Shown: positions 8,700 through 17,675, counted from the first letter of the stretch. The stretch: DNA of 64,000 nucleotides from Nocardioides sp. YR527 (GCF_900101045.1 NZ_FNFN01000004.1:576564-640563), one strand, 5' to 3'. Notes: generated by a model from the sequence alone, not told the origin. Numbers and translations: made by a program.

Positions 8700-9752
8700 G
8701 TGCCCGGTTTCCACACGCTCACCGTCCGATCCATCGAGCCGCTCACCGATGACTCGGCGGCGGTCACGTTCGACGTCCCCGACCACCTCGAGGCGGAGTT
8801 CGACTTCGCCGCCGGCCAGGCGCTCACCCTGCGCCGGGTCATCGACGGGGTCGAGCACCGCCGCAGCTACTCGATCTGCGCGCCGGCGGGCGAGCGTCCC
8901 CGGATCGGCGTACGAGAGATCCCTGACGGGCTCTTCTCGCAGTGGCTGGTGCGCGACGTGCGCCCCGGCTCCGAGATCGACGTCCAGGGGCCCTCCGGCG
9001 CGTTCCGTGCGGACCCCGACGGGGGAGGAACCCACCTGTGCATCGCGGCCGGTTCGGGAATCACCCCGATGCTGTCGGTCGCATCGACCGTGCTGCGCAA
9101 CCCGAAGGCCCAGGTGAGCCTGCTCTACGGCAACCGGACCACGAGCTCGGTGATGTTCGCCGAGGAGCTGGCCGACCTCAAGAACCGGTACTGCTCGCGC
9201 TTCGACCTCATGCACGTGCTCTCGCGAGAGCCGAGGGACGTGGAGCTGTTCACGGGCCGGATCGAAGGTGATCGGCTGCGCACGATCCTCACCGAGCTCG
9301 TCCCCCTGCAGGATGTCGACCACGTCTGGCTCTGTGGCCCCCTGGCCATGATCGAGGAGTCGCGGGCGATCCTCGAGGACCTCGGGGTACCCGCCGAGAA
9401 GGTGCACTTCGAGCTCTTCTTCGTCGACGCTCCGCCCCCGCAGCTGCGCCACGCCGACAAGCTGGTCGAGGGCGTGACCAGCGAAGTCACCGTCGTCCTC
9501 GACGGACGCAGCACGACCACGCCGATGCCGCGCACCCAGTCCATCCTCGACTCGGCCCAGGAGACCCGAACCGACCTTCCGTTCGCCTGCAAGGGCGGTG
9601 TCTGCGGCACCTGCCGGGCCAAGGTCACCGGCGGGGACGTCGAGATGGTGCGCAACTACGCACTCGAGCGCGAAGAGGTCGAGCGCGGCTTCGTGCTCAC
9701 CTGCCAGACCTTCCCCGTCAGCGACGCCGTGAACGTCGACTTCGACGCCTGA
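8700..9752 (+). CDS. paaE: Phenylacetyl-CoA epoxidase reductase subunit E
   Basis: A 350-residue FAD/NAD(P)H reductase supplying electrons to PaaA. The FAD-binding motif RRSYSIC and the nucleotide-binding GSGITPMLSV are followed by a C-terminal plant-type 2Fe-2S domain (CKGGVCGTCRAKV, with a fourth cysteine in LTCQTFP). It starts at GTG 8700, one base after the paaD stop, with AAGGAG upstream. Domain order is that of known PaaE proteins. Confidence 0.95.
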   Translation: MPGFHTLTVRSIEPLTDDSAAVTFDVPDHLEAEFDFAAGQALTLRRVIDGVEHRRSYSICAPAGERPRIGVREIPDGLFSQWLVRDVRPGSEIDVQGPSGAFRADPDGGGTHLCIAAGSGITPMLSVASTVLRNPKAQVSLLYGNRTTSSVMFAEELADLKNRYCSRFDLMHVLSREPRDVELFTGRIEGDRLRTILTELVPLQDVDHVWLCGPLAMIEESRAILEDLGVPAEKVHFELFFVDAPPPQLRHADKLVEGVTSEVTVVLDGRSTTTPMPRTQSILDSAQETRTDLPFACKGGVCGTCRAKVTGGDVEMVRNYALEREEVERGFVLTCQTFPVSDAVNVDFDA

Positions 9753-9766
9753 CCCCTGGAGCAGAC

Positions 9767-10933
9767 ATGACCGAAGCCTTCATCCTCGACGGTGCGCGCA
9801 CGCCCATCGGCCGATACGGCGGTGCGCTCGCCCATACCCGCGCCGACGACCTGGCCGCGCTCACCGTGCGCGAGGCGGTGACCCGTGCCGGTATCGCACC
9901 CGACCTCATCGACGAGGTGGTGTTGGGAGCTGCCAACCAGGCAGGGGAGGACAACCGCAACGTGGCTCGCATGGCGGCCCTGCTGGCCGGGCTTCCCGAT
10001 ACGGTGCCCGGTTTCACCGTCAACCGGCTCTGCGCCTCCGGCCTCACCGCCCTGATCACCGCCCGCCAGATGATCGCCGCCGGTGACGCCGATGTCGTCG
10101 TCGCAGGGGGAGTGGAGTCGATGAGCCGAGCACCATGGGTCACGGCGAAGCCCACTCGTGCCTTCGCCAAGCCCGGTACGTCGTACGACACCTCGATCGG
10201 GTGGCGGTTCACCAACCCTGCCTTCGCCGCGGACACCACCCTGTCCATGCCGGAGACCGCTGAACGCGTCGCGGAACAGTGGAAGCTGACCCGCGAGCAG
10301 CTGGACGAGTTCGCCCTGCGGTCGCATCAACGGGCGGTCGACGCCCGGAAGAACGGGCGCTTCGCGGACGAGATCGTCGCGGTCGGCGATGTCACCGAGG
10401 ACGAAGGCCCGCGCGAGGACACCAGTCTGGAACAGCTCGCCCGGCTCCGCCCGGTCAACGGCCCGGACGGCATCGTCACCGCCGGAAACTCCAGCTCGCT
10501 CAACGACGGCGCCGCCGCGGTCGTAGTCGTGAGCGAACGGTTCGCCGAGCGTCACGGGCTGCAGCCGCGTGCCCGCCTCGTGGCCGGCGCCAGCGCTGGC
10601 GTGGCGCCGGAGATCATGGGCATCGGCCCGGTGCCGGCGACCCGCCGTGTGCTCGACCGAGCGGGCTGGACCATCGAGGACCTGGATGCCGTCGAGCTCA
10701 ACGAGGCATTCGCCGCGCAGGCGCTGGCCTGCATGGGCGACCTCCACCTCGACCCGGCGATCGTCAACGCCGACGGAGGCGCGATCGCCCTCGGCCACCC
10801 GCTCGGCGCCTCCGGAACGCGCATCGCCATCACGCTCCTCGGCAGGCTCGAGCGAGCAGGCGGCCGCCGTGGCCTGGCGACCATGTGCGTCGGTGTCGGC
10901 CAGGGCACGGCACTGCTGCTGGAGCGCCCGTGA
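9767..10933 (+). CDS. paaJ: Beta-ketoadipyl-CoA / 3-oxoacyl-CoA thiolase
   Basis: A 388-residue thiolase with nucleophile Cys89 (NRLCASGLTAL), the LNEAFAAQA motif, GHPLGASGTR and the C-terminal active-site MCVGVGQGTA. The motif GEDNRNVARMAALLAGLP is typical of PcaF/PaaJ. In this pathway the enzyme acts twice, on 3-oxo-5,6-dehydrosuberyl-CoA and on 3-oxoadipyl-CoA. Operon position supports PaaJ over a general acetyl-CoA acetyltransferase. Its stop overlaps the next gene. Confidence 0.88.
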   Translation: MTEAFILDGARTPIGRYGGALAHTRADDLAALTVREAVTRAGIAPDLIDEVVLGAANQAGEDNRNVARMAALLAGLPDTVPGFTVNRLCASGLTALITARQMIAAGDADVVVAGGVESMSRAPWVTAKPTRAFAKPGTSYDTSIGWRFTNPAFAADTTLSMPETAERVAEQWKLTREQLDEFALRSHQRAVDARKNGRFADEIVAVGDVTEDEGPREDTSLEQLARLRPVNGPDGIVTAGNSSSLNDGAAAVVVVSERFAERHGLQPRARLVAGASAGVAPEIMGIGPVPATRRVLDRAGWTIEDLDAVELNEAFAAQALACMGDLHLDPAIVNADGGAIALGHPLGASGTRIAITLLGRLERAGGRRGLATMCVGVGQGTALLLERP

Positions 10934-11670
10934 CGACGCCACTGCTCATCGAGGATCACGACGATCGCGTCGTGCTCCGGCTGAACCGCCCGGAAGCGCG
11001 CAACGCGATAGACCTCGCGATGGTCGAGGCTATGCACGACGCCTGTGCCGACCTCGAACGCTCCCTCAAGATCGCGCTCATCGTCGGCTCGGGTGGCACC
11101 TTCGCGGCCGGCGCCGACATCGCTCAGCTCCGAGAACGTCGTCGCGACGACGCGTTGCGTGGCATCAACTCCGGCATCTTCGACCGGATCCACCGGTTGC
11201 CGATGCCCGTCATCGCACTCATCGACGGCTACGCGTTGGGCGGGGGTGCGGAACTGGCGTACGCGTGCGACTTCCGGATCGGCACGCCGACCGCGAAGAT
11301 CGGGAGCCCCGAAGCTGGCCTCGGGATTCTCGCTGCGGCGGGAGCGAACTGGCGGTTGCGTGAGCTGGTCGGCGAACCGCTCGCCAAGGAGATCCTGTTG
11401 GCCGGAAGGATCCTCGGCGCCGACGAGGCGGTCTCGGCCAACCTGCTCACGGAGGTGGTGCCCGTCGACGACCTCGAGGCCGCCGGGCACCGCCTGGCCG
11501 ACCGGATCGCGGGACAGGGTCCACTCGCCGTACGCCTCACCAAGCAGCTGTTTCACGCCCCGCGCGATGCCCATCCGCTCATCGATGACATCGCGCAGGC
11601 CGTGCTCTTCGAGACCGAGGAGAAGTTCGACCGGATGACAGCCTTCCTCGACCGCAAGGAGAAGCGATGA
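10930..11670 (+). CDS. paaF: Enoyl-CoA hydratase, PaaF type
   Basis: A 246-residue crotonase-family enzyme. The start is GTG 10930, overlapping the thiolase stop (GTGA), because the crotonase fold begins directly after it (LLIEDHDDRVVLRLNRPEARNA). Oxyanion-hole segments AAGADI and GGGAELAYACDF and the catalytic-loop region GSPEAGLGI are present. The likely role is hydration of 2,3-dehydroadipyl-CoA. Assignment between paaF and paaG rests on similarity of layout and could be exchanged with the gene at 12925. Confidence 0.8.
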   Translation: MTTPLLIEDHDDRVVLRLNRPEARNAIDLAMVEAMHDACADLERSLKIALIVGSGGTFAAGADIAQLRERRRDDALRGINSGIFDRIHRLPMPVIALIDGYALGGGAELAYACDFRIGTPTAKIGSPEAGLGILAAAGANWRLRELVGEPLAKEILLAGRILGADEAVSANLLTEVVPVDDLEAAGHRLADRIAGQGPLAVRLTKQLFHAPRDAHPLIDDIAQAVLFETEEKFDRMTAFLDRKEKR

Positions 11671-12491
11671 GTCTGCCCGACAAGACCGGCGTCTACGGGG
11701 GTGGTCGCATGGGTGCCGGGATCGCTCATGCGCTCCTGGTCGCCGGAGCCGACGTGGTCGTCGTCGAGACCGATCCCGAGGCCGCCGCGAAGGCACGCAC
11801 TCGTATCGACGCGAACTTGGCCAGGTCGGTCGAGCGTGGCATCACCGCCACTGGTGTCCTGTCGGTCACGACGGATGCCGCTGATCTGTCCGGAGCCGGC
11901 CTCGTCATCGAAGCCGTGCCCGAGATACCTGGCCTCAAGGCCTCGGTGCTCGCCAGCATCGAGCTCGCGGCCCGCGACGCGGTGATCGCCAGCAACACCA
12001 GCTCGCTCTCCATCGACGGTCTGGCCGCCGGCCTCGCCGCAGCCGAGCGGTTCGTCGGTCTGCACTTCTTCAACCCGGTTCCGGCCAGTGCCCTGGTCGA
12101 GGTCGTGGTCGGCAAGGCGACCGCGGCAGCTGTGGTGGCACAGGCACAGGAATGGGTCGGTGACCTGGGCAAGAGCGCGATCACCGTCGCCGACTCACCC
12201 GGCTTCGCCAGCAGCCGTCTCGGGGTGGCGATCGCGTTGGAGGCGATGCGGATGCTCGAGGAGGGAGTGGCTACCGCCGAGGACATCGACACCGCGATGA
12301 CGCTCGGCTACCGGCATCCGGTCGGCCCGCTGAGGACCACCGACCTCGTCGGTCTCGACGTACGTCTCGACATCGCCGACCACCTCGAGCACGAGCTCGG
12401 GCCGCGGTTCGCGCCGCCGCAGCTGCTCCGCGACAAGGTCGAGGCGGGGGAGTTGGGCCGCAAGTCCGGCAAGGGGTTCTACACATGGTGA
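11667..12491 (+). CDS. paaH: 3-hydroxyacyl-CoA dehydrogenase, PaaH type
   Basis: A 274-residue single-domain 3-hydroxyacyl-CoA dehydrogenase that should oxidise 3-hydroxyadipyl-CoA. The N-terminal Rossmann motif YGGGRMGAGIAHALL and the catalytic-histidine segment LHFFNPVPAS are present, followed by the C-terminal helical domain. It is much shorter than the two-domain PaaH of E. coli (~475 residues) and resembles 3-hydroxybutyryl-CoA dehydrogenases. Both ends overlap neighbours. Confidence 0.85.
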   Translation: MSLPDKTGVYGGGRMGAGIAHALLVAGADVVVVETDPEAAAKARTRIDANLARSVERGITATGVLSVTTDAADLSGAGLVIEAVPEIPGLKASVLASIELAARDAVIASNTSSLSIDGLAAGLAAAERFVGLHFFNPVPASALVEVVVGKATAAAVVAQAQEWVGDLGKSAITVADSPGFASSRLGVAIALEAMRMLEEGVATAEDIDTAMTLGYRHPVGPLRTTDLVGLDVRLDIADHLEHELGPRFAPPQLLRDKVEAGELGRKSGKGFYTW

Positions 12492-12928
12492 CCAGCATGA
12501 CCGGCTCGGTCGCTCATGCGCGCGCCTGCGCCGAGGCGATGTGGGCGTCGGACAGCGCCAGTCGGGCGCTCGGCATGGTGCTCGAGGACGTCGCGCCAGG
12601 CAGGGCCAGGCTCTCCATGAGGGTGCGATCCGACATGGTCAATGGGTACGACCTCTGCCATGGAGGAATCGTCTCGGCACTGGCTGACAGTGCGTTCGCG
12701 GTCGCCTGCAACAGCCACGGCACGGTGACGGTGGCCACCGGCTTCGAGGTCGACTTCCTCGAGCCGGGGTTTCTCGGCGACGTCCTCGTCGCCGACGCCC
12801 GCGAGGTGGCGCTGCGGGGCCGGTCCGGCATCTACGACGTTACAGTGCGACGGGCAGGCATCGTGATCGCCGAATTTCGCGGACGTAGCCGATCGCTGGG
12901 GCGATCCATCCTGGAGGAGGAACGATGA
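12485..12928 (+). CDS. paaI: Hydroxyphenylacetyl-CoA thioesterase
   Basis: A 147-residue hotdog-fold thioesterase with the family motif DLCHGGIVSALADSAFAVACN. PaaI releases CoA from stalled hydroxylated phenylacetyl-CoA products and so protects the CoA pool. The start is ATG 12485, or the next codon GTG 12488 which would give the GTGA overlap seen elsewhere in the operon; the difference is one residue. Confidence 0.9.
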   Translation: MVTSMTGSVAHARACAEAMWASDSASRALGMVLEDVAPGRARLSMRVRSDMVNGYDLCHGGIVSALADSAFAVACNSHGTVTVATGFEVDFLEPGFLGDVLVADAREVALRGRSGIYDVTVRRAGIVIAEFRGRSRSLGRSILEEER

Positions 12929-13716
12929 ACGACACGCCGGTTCTCGTCGACCGTGAGGCAGCGGTCGCGACCATCACGCTCAACCACCCGGAGCAGCGCA
13001 ACGCGCTCGACCGGGACACCAAGGAGGCGCTGCGGGACGCCGTCGCGTCTGTCGCCGGGGACCGGCGGGTGCGCGCCGTCGTGCTGGCCGCGGCGGGGCC
13101 GACGTTCTGCGTCGGGCAGGATCTCGGCGAGCATGCGACGGCGCTGGCGGGCGGCGCGGAGGCGGCGTTCGCGACCGTACGGAAGCACTACTCGCCTATC
13201 GTGAGGGACCTCATGACGATGCCCAAGCCTGTGGTGGCCGCCGTCGGCGGCGCGTGCGTGGGGGCAGGGCTCGGCCTCGCCCTCGCCTGCGACTACCGGG
13301 TCTTTGCTACCGGCGCGAAGCTGGGGACGGCCTTCACAGCGATCGGGCTGACCTTCGACTCCGGATTGTCGGTGACCCTGGCACGTGCCGTCGGAGAGTC
13401 CCGGGCGCGTGAGCTGATCCTCTTCGGCCGCACCTTCACCGCCGAGCAAGGCGTGGACTGGGGCATCGCCGGCGAGGTCGTCGCACCGGAGGACGTTCTG
13501 GCGCGGGCCGGCGAGCTGGCTGGTCAACTCGCGCAGGGGCCGACCACCGCCTATGCCGATACCAAGCGCCTGCTCGCCGAGGCGCCGGGACGCTCGCTCG
13601 AAGACTGTCTCGAGGCAGAGGCTGCCGCGCAGACCCGGTGCGGCCGGACCGAGGACCACGCCAACGCGGTCGCGGCGTTCATCGGTCGCGAGAAGCCGAC
13701 GTTCACCGGCGCGTGA
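12925..13716 (+). CDS. paaG: Enoyl-CoA hydratase/isomerase, PaaG type
   Basis: A 263-residue crotonase-family protein, the last gene of the operon, coupled to paaI by ATGA. Motifs CVGQDLGEH and GACVGAGLGLALACDYRV form the oxyanion hole. PaaG isomerises the 1,2-epoxide to the oxepin and later shifts a double bond; the aspartate-containing segment GLTFDSGLSVTLARAVG fits this subfamily better than simple hydratases. With this gene every enzymatic step from phenylacetate to succinyl-CoA plus acetyl-CoA is encoded here. Confidence 0.88.
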   Translation: MNDTPVLVDREAAVATITLNHPEQRNALDRDTKEALRDAVASVAGDRRVRAVVLAAAGPTFCVGQDLGEHATALAGGAEAAFATVRKHYSPIVRDLMTMPKPVVAAVGGACVGAGLGLALACDYRVFATGAKLGTAFTAIGLTFDSGLSVTLARAVGESRARELILFGRTFTAEQGVDWGIAGEVVAPEDVLARAGELAGQLAQGPTTAYADTKRLLAEAPGRSLEDCLEAEAAAQTRCGRTEDHANAVAAFIGREKPTFTGA

Positions 13717-13788
13717 GCGGTTCAGGACCTTTGGGGCCGGTGATCAACGCGGTCGCACCGCCGTCGAGCCGTTCGAGCGCGAGTCGGG

Positions 13789-14044
13789 CTAACGCTCGCC
13801 CATCTCCTCCCAGATGGATCTGAGCATCGCCATCTCCTCCTCGGTTGCCAGCTCCGCGCACTTTCCCGCCAGCGCGGACTCGAGGACATCGTGGGCCTCG
13901 AGGACGTTTGACGGCTTCCTCGACAGTGAAGGCCCGTGTTCGGACTCCGCGGTTGGGCTCCCGGGTGAGGTAGCCCTCCCGAGCGAGCCGCAGGACGACC
14001 GATCGGACCGTTCCGCGGGAGACGTCGAGGCCCCCACCTCCTCG
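13789..14044 (-). pseudogene. GntR/FCD-family regulator remnant, frameshifted and truncated
   Basis: Reading the minus strand, the frame beginning LDVSRGTVRSVVLRLAREG and running through NRGVRTRAFTVEEAV is the recognition helix and wing of a GntR regulator. At 13906-13908 an extra A in an AAA run throws the frame; dropping one base restores a continuation with VLEAHDVLESALAGK and LATEEEMAML, the start of an FCD ligand domain, ending at a TAG at 13789. The first part of the DNA-binding domain and most of FCD are missing. It is a dead gene; its former target is unknown. Confidence 0.75.
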
Positions 14045-14051
14045 CCGTCTG

Positions 14052-14258
14052 GCACTTTCATCGCGCTGAAAGTCCCAAACCGGGATATCGCCTGGTTTTC
14101 GGTCACCACCGAGGAGTGGGCGGGCGTGCGGGACGCCCACGGGCGCTGGCTCGACCTCGACAACTTCGATGTCGACGGTGGTCAGCGGGTTTCGCTCAGC
14201 GACCTGACTCGGCGCAGCTCCTGCCGCGGCCGGCCGCCACGAGGTCGCGGATCGCGCT
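14052..14258 (+). other. Possible fragment of an unidentified gene
   Basis: The plus-strand frame here reads as protein-like sequence (ALKVPNRDIAWFSV, then WAGVRDAHGRWLDLDNFDVD) without a start codon or ribosome-binding site of its own, and it runs into the 3' end of the MarR gene on the other strand. I do not recognise the family. It abuts the GntR remnant, so both probably belong to the same decayed segment. Confidence 0.3.
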
Positions 14259-14666
14259 GAGCCGAGCGGTGAGGTCGGCGAGGTCCGGCTCGCCGGCGGC
14301 CGGGGCGAGCGCGTCGCTCCACACCGCGCGCAGCCGGCGCAGGTTCTCGGCGGCGTGCGGGGTCGGGGTGACGATTTTCCCTCGTCTGTCGCCGACGCCC
14401 TCCGAACGTACGACGAGGCCCTTGTCCTCGAGCTTGCGCAGCGTCGCGCTCATGTTGGGGCGCTGCATGCCGACGTCCTGGGCGATCTCGCTGGGAGTGG
14501 CGCCGGGGTGGCGGTCGACGTAACGCATCACCGCCTGCTCTCCGGTCGAGAGCTCGGTGATCCCGGGGTCACGGAGGTGGTGGCGGTCGATGTCGCGTGC
14601 GAGCGTCGTGACGATCTCCGCGAGGTCGGCGAGTTCGTCGGCATCGGCGCGGGTAAGCATGTTCAC
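14196..14666 (-). CDS. MarR-family transcriptional regulator
   Basis: A 156-residue winged-helix regulator: the central region HPGATPSEIAQDVGMQRPN with MSATLRKLEDKGLV and the wing RSEGVGDRRGKIV is diagnostic of MarR. It starts at GTG 14666 (an ATG two codons later is also possible). It diverges from the MFS gene at 14718 with an A/T-rich palindrome between, so it most likely represses the pump and itself, and is relieved by a pump substrate. The C-terminal ~20 residues are Arg-rich and may be poorly conserved. Confidence 0.9.
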   Translation of the reverse strand: MNMLTRADADELADLAEIVTTLARDIDRHHLRDPGITELSTGEQAVMRYVDRHPGATPSEIAQDVGMQRPNMSATLRKLEDKGLVVRSEGVGDRRGKIVTPTPHAAENLRRLRAVWSDALAPAAGEPDLADLTARLSAIRDLVAAGRGRSCAESGR

Positions 14667-14687
14667 ACTCTAGTGGTTGCGCTTGGA

Positions 14688-14707
14688 TAATTATGAAAAC
14701 ATAATTA
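14688..14707. promoter_or_regulatory. MarR operator between regulator and efflux pump
   Basis: Perfect 8-base inverted repeat TAATTATG-AAAA-CATAATTA in an otherwise GC-rich region, 10 bases upstream of the MFS start and 21 bases upstream of the MarR start. MarR proteins typically bind A/T-rich palindromes of this size, and its place overlaps both promoters. Confidence 0.8.
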
Positions 14708-14717
14708 ATATCGTGTC

Positions 14718-15965
14718 ATGACCTCGCCCACCGCCACCATCGAGCCGCCGCGGCCTGCCGTTTCCGCGATCGGGCCGGCGCTGCTGCTCGTACTCGCCCT
14801 GCTCTCCGCCGTCGCGCCCTTCGCCACCGACCTCTATCTGCCGGCGTTCCCGGCGATGGTCACCGATCTCGGCACCGACGCGACGAGCATCCAGCTGACG
14901 CTCACGGCGTTCCTCGTCGGCGTCGCCGTGGGCCAGCTCGCCTTCGGGCCGCTCTCGGACCGGATCGGGCGACGTACGCCTCTTCTCGTCGGTGCGGCGG
15001 TCTTTGTGGTCTCGAGCGTGGCCGCCGTCTTCGCGCCGACGGTCGAGCTCCTGGTCGTGGCCCGGCTCGTGCAGGGTCTGTCCGGGGCCGCGGGCATGGT
15101 GCTCGGGCGCGCGATCGTCTCCGACCGCGCCGAGGGGCCCGCCGCGGCACGCGCGATGAGCCTGATGATGGTCGCCGGCGGGGTCGCCCCGGTCGTGGCG
15201 CCGCTGGCGGGAGGTTTCATCGCCGGGCCGCTCGGCTGGCGCGGCGTGCTCACCGTCGTGCTCGCGATCGCGGTGCTGATGCTCGTCGCCGTGCTCGTGG
15301 TCGTACGTGAGTCGCTGCCGCCCACGCGCCGTGCCGAGCTCCGCGTCGCCCGTGCCGAGCAGGGGTCGGTCGTCGGCGACCTCCGCTCACGCAGCTATGT
15401 CGGCCACACGCTGGCCTTCGCGTTCGGGTTCGCGGTGATGATGGCCTACATCTCGGCCTCGCCGTTCCTCTATCAGGAGATGATGGGCCTCAGCGAGATG
15501 GCCTACGGCATGCTCTTCGGCCTCAACGCCTTCGCGCTCATGATCGTCAGCGCCGCCTCGGCCAACCTCGCCGGTCGCGTCGACGTACGCCGCATGGTGG
15601 GTCTGGGCCTCACCGTCTCGCTCGCCGGCACCGTGCTGTTCCTGGTCATCGCGCTCGCCGGTCTACCTGTCGGGCTGCTCGCCGTCGCGGTCTTCGTCGC
15701 GGTCGCGCCACTCGGCCTGGTCCTCGGCAACGCGACCGCGCTCGCACTGGAGTCGGTGCCCCGGGCTGCGGGCAGCGCTTCGGCGATCCTAGGTGCGCTC
15801 CAGTTCGGCCTCGCCGCGCTGGTCTCACCGCTGGTCAGCATCGGCGGGGAGAGCGCCGCCGTACCGGCCGCCTTCGTGATGGTGACCGCGGCGGTCATCG
15901 CCTGCACCGCGTTCGTCCTCGCGGGGCGGCCTACGCATGGTTGCGTACGTAGCCCCCGCTCCTGA
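14718..15965 (+). CDS. MFS drug efflux transporter, Bcr/CflA type
   Basis: A 415-residue major-facilitator protein with about 12 membrane segments. The motif FATDLYLPAFPAMVTDLGTD in the first helix and FGPLSDRIGRRTPLL (motif A) identify the Bcr/CflA drug:proton antiporter group. The short polar C terminus is not conserved. It is controlled by the divergent MarR gene. Substrate cannot be inferred; export of toxic aromatic acids or antibiotics is plausible. Confidence 0.9.
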   Translation: MTSPTATIEPPRPAVSAIGPALLLVLALLSAVAPFATDLYLPAFPAMVTDLGTDATSIQLTLTAFLVGVAVGQLAFGPLSDRIGRRTPLLVGAAVFVVSSVAAVFAPTVELLVVARLVQGLSGAAGMVLGRAIVSDRAEGPAAARAMSLMMVAGGVAPVVAPLAGGFIAGPLGWRGVLTVVLAIAVLMLVAVLVVVRESLPPTRRAELRVARAEQGSVVGDLRSRSYVGHTLAFAFGFAVMMAYISASPFLYQEMMGLSEMAYGMLFGLNAFALMIVSAASANLAGRVDVRRMVGLGLTVSLAGTVLFLVIALAGLPVGLLAVAVFVAVAPLGLVLGNATALALESVPRAAGSASAILGALQFGLAALVSPLVSIGGESAAVPAAFVMVTAAVIACTAFVLAGRPTHGCVRSPRS

Positions 15966-16723
15966 ACCGATGTGCCGATGCTCGGTGCGCACAGGCCCAA
16001 CAGATAGGGCACGAGCAATGAGCATCAGCGAGACGGTGGGGAGGGCCGCCGGCGTTCTGGCAGATGTTCGGATCCGGTGATCGCGACGGTCATCACCGCG
16101 GCCGTCCTCTTCAACCGCAAGCGTGTGGCGCCTAGGGCCGCGGCGCGGGGGCGAGGCACGGTTGGCCGAGAGGTACGCCGCGTACGAGATCGACGAAGAC
16201 TACGAATCCGTCGCGTAGTCGGCTCTGCCGACGTTCGGGGCCGGGGCCACGGTCAGGCCTCGTTCGTCGCGACCGCTTTCACCGGCCGCGGGGCGCGATC
16301 CTGGGTCCTGAAGAACCGCATCGTGAGCACAGTTCTCGCCAATGCGAGCCTCGACGAGCGTCCGATCGGACAGATTCGCGATGACCTCGGGCGGGCTGTC
16401 GACAACCTTGTCGAACGCGCGCTTGCAGCCGGTGCCGTCCGTGAAGATTTCGCCAGCACCGACGTCTACAACTTGCGGAGAGGTCTGGTCGCGAGACGCT
16501 GCTCACCTTCAGACAGCATCATTGGGTACTCGGCTTCGATCAAGTGCCACGCGCCGTCATGGGTCAGTGGCCGAACAGTGATGCGACGTTGGTCAGGCCC
16601 TGTCGTTCGTCCACGTCGAGAAGTTGCCGGTTGATCTACGCCATGCCTGGACCCTCAAAGATGAACGACGCGTAGACCTCAACGGTCGGCTCGTAGCCCA
16701 ACCGGCCTGAGTCGGATGTTTTC
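15966..16723. other. Gene-fragment region without an intact gene
   Basis: This 758-base stretch holds no complete gene. Visible scraps are a plus-strand piece ending LAERYAAYEIDEDYESVA before a TAG near 16218, which looks like the C terminus of a protein whose upstream part (VITAAVLFNRKRVAP) is in another frame; the TetR remnant at 16320-16500; and a minus-strand piece (DSGRLGYEPTVEVYASF) ending near 16640. Frames switch every 100-200 bases, as expected of decayed coding DNA. Confidence 0.5.
16320..16500 (+). pseudogene. TetR-family regulator C-terminal remnant
   Basis: The plus-strand frame reads DDLGRAVDNLVERALAAGAV followed by REDFASTDVYNLRRGLVA, which matches the C-terminal ligand domain of TetR regulators where a flexible loop introduces an Asp-Val pocket helix. 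No helix-turn-helix is found upstream. The rest of the gene is lost. Confidence 0.5.
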
Positions 16724-17635
16724 TCATTGCTCGAGATCCGTCGCCGCCGCGGCCTTGTGCACCGCGGTGACCACCGCTGAGACCTCCGGCAGGGCCTGCT
16801 CGCCGTCCCGCACGATCAAGGTGCTGTAGCGGCGCACGTTCATCTGGTCGATGGGGACGTGCACGACGGCGCCGTCGCCGCCGATCGGCGTGAGCTCGGG
16901 TGCGACGGTGATCCCCCAGCCCACGTTGACCAGGCCGATCGCGGTCGCGACGTCGTGCACCGAGGCAACGATGCGAGGCCGGTAGCCCGCGTCGGCGCAG
17001 TGGCGCAGCACCCAACGGCCCAGCGAGTTGGCCTGGCACACGACCCACCCCTCGTCGACGAGGTCGGCGAAGGCAGTCTTCTTCGTCGTCGCCAGCCGGT
17101 GGCCGGTGGGCACGCAGAGCCGCAGGGCGTCGCTGCCCAGGGTCCACTCCATGAGTCCCTGCTCGGCCTCGGGCTCCCGGGTCTCGAACCGGGACACGAT
17201 CGCCGCGTCGAGATGGCCACGGCGGATTTCCTCCGCGGCCTGCTCGTCCGTCACGGCGGCCAGGGTGATCTCGAGCTGGGGGTAGCGCTGGCGGATGTGG
17301 GTGAGCGCGGTGCTCATGATCGGCGGCCCCTCGCGGAATGCCACCCCGATCCGGAGGCTGCCCGAGACCTGACCGTCGGCCTGACGAAGCGTCGCCTCTG
17401 CCGCGCGGAGCTCGACCAGGATCCGCTCGGTGTGCTCGAGCAGCTTGCGGCCGAGCGGGGTCACGGTGACGGTGTTGCCGCCACGGATCAGCAACGCTGC
17501 GCCAGCCGCGCGCTCCAGGGCCGACATCTGCTGCGAGATGGCGGACCGGGTGTAGCCGAGCTCCCGAGCCGCGGCGGCGATCGAGCCGTGGGCGGCCACG
17601 GCACGCAGCACCAGCAGCCGGTCGGTGTTCAACAT
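16724..17635 (-). CDS. LysR-family transcriptional regulator of the EPTP/ABC importer operon
   Basis: A 303-residue LysR regulator. The N-terminal winged helix (LRAVAAHGSIAAAARELGYT, then RSAISQQMSALERAAG) and a two-lobed periplasmic-binding-like effector domain are complete. The start ATG 17635 lies 86 bases from the divergent gene at 17721. Two GTTAAC palindromes in that gap are candidate binding sites. By position it should activate the operon 17721-26537 in response to the compound imported by it. Confidence 0.92.
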   Translation of the reverse strand: MLNTDRLLVLRAVAAHGSIAAAARELGYTRSAISQQMSALERAAGAALLIRGGNTVTVTPLGRKLLEHTERILVELRAAEATLRQADGQVSGSLRIGVAFREGPPIMSTALTHIRQRYPQLEITLAAVTDEQAAEEIRRGHLDAAIVSRFETREPEAEQGLMEWTLGSDALRLCVPTGHRLATTKKTAFADLVDEGWVVCQANSLGRWVLRHCADAGYRPRIVASVHDVATAIGLVNVGWGITVAPELTPIGGDGAVVHVPIDQMNVRRYSTLIVRDGEQALPEVSAVVTAVHKAAAATDLEQ

Positions 17636-17646
17636 GCGTCATCCTT

Positions 17647-17675
17647 GTTAACGGTGGATGCTGCCAAGCGTTAAC
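17647..17675. promoter_or_regulatory. Twin GTTAAC palindromes, LysR binding candidates
   Basis: GTTAAC occurs at 17647-17652 and 17670-17675, 23 bases apart (about two helical turns, so on the same DNA face), within the 85-base divergent gap. The second is flanked symmetrically as CGTTAACG. Such spacing suits a LysR tetramer contacting two sites. Confidence 0.55.

Noticed and set aside
16593..17642. A 349-codon minus-strand frame overlapping the LysR gene
   Set aside because: It is the out-of-frame companion of the LysR gene at 16724-17635; Arg/Pro/Gly-rich with no domain.
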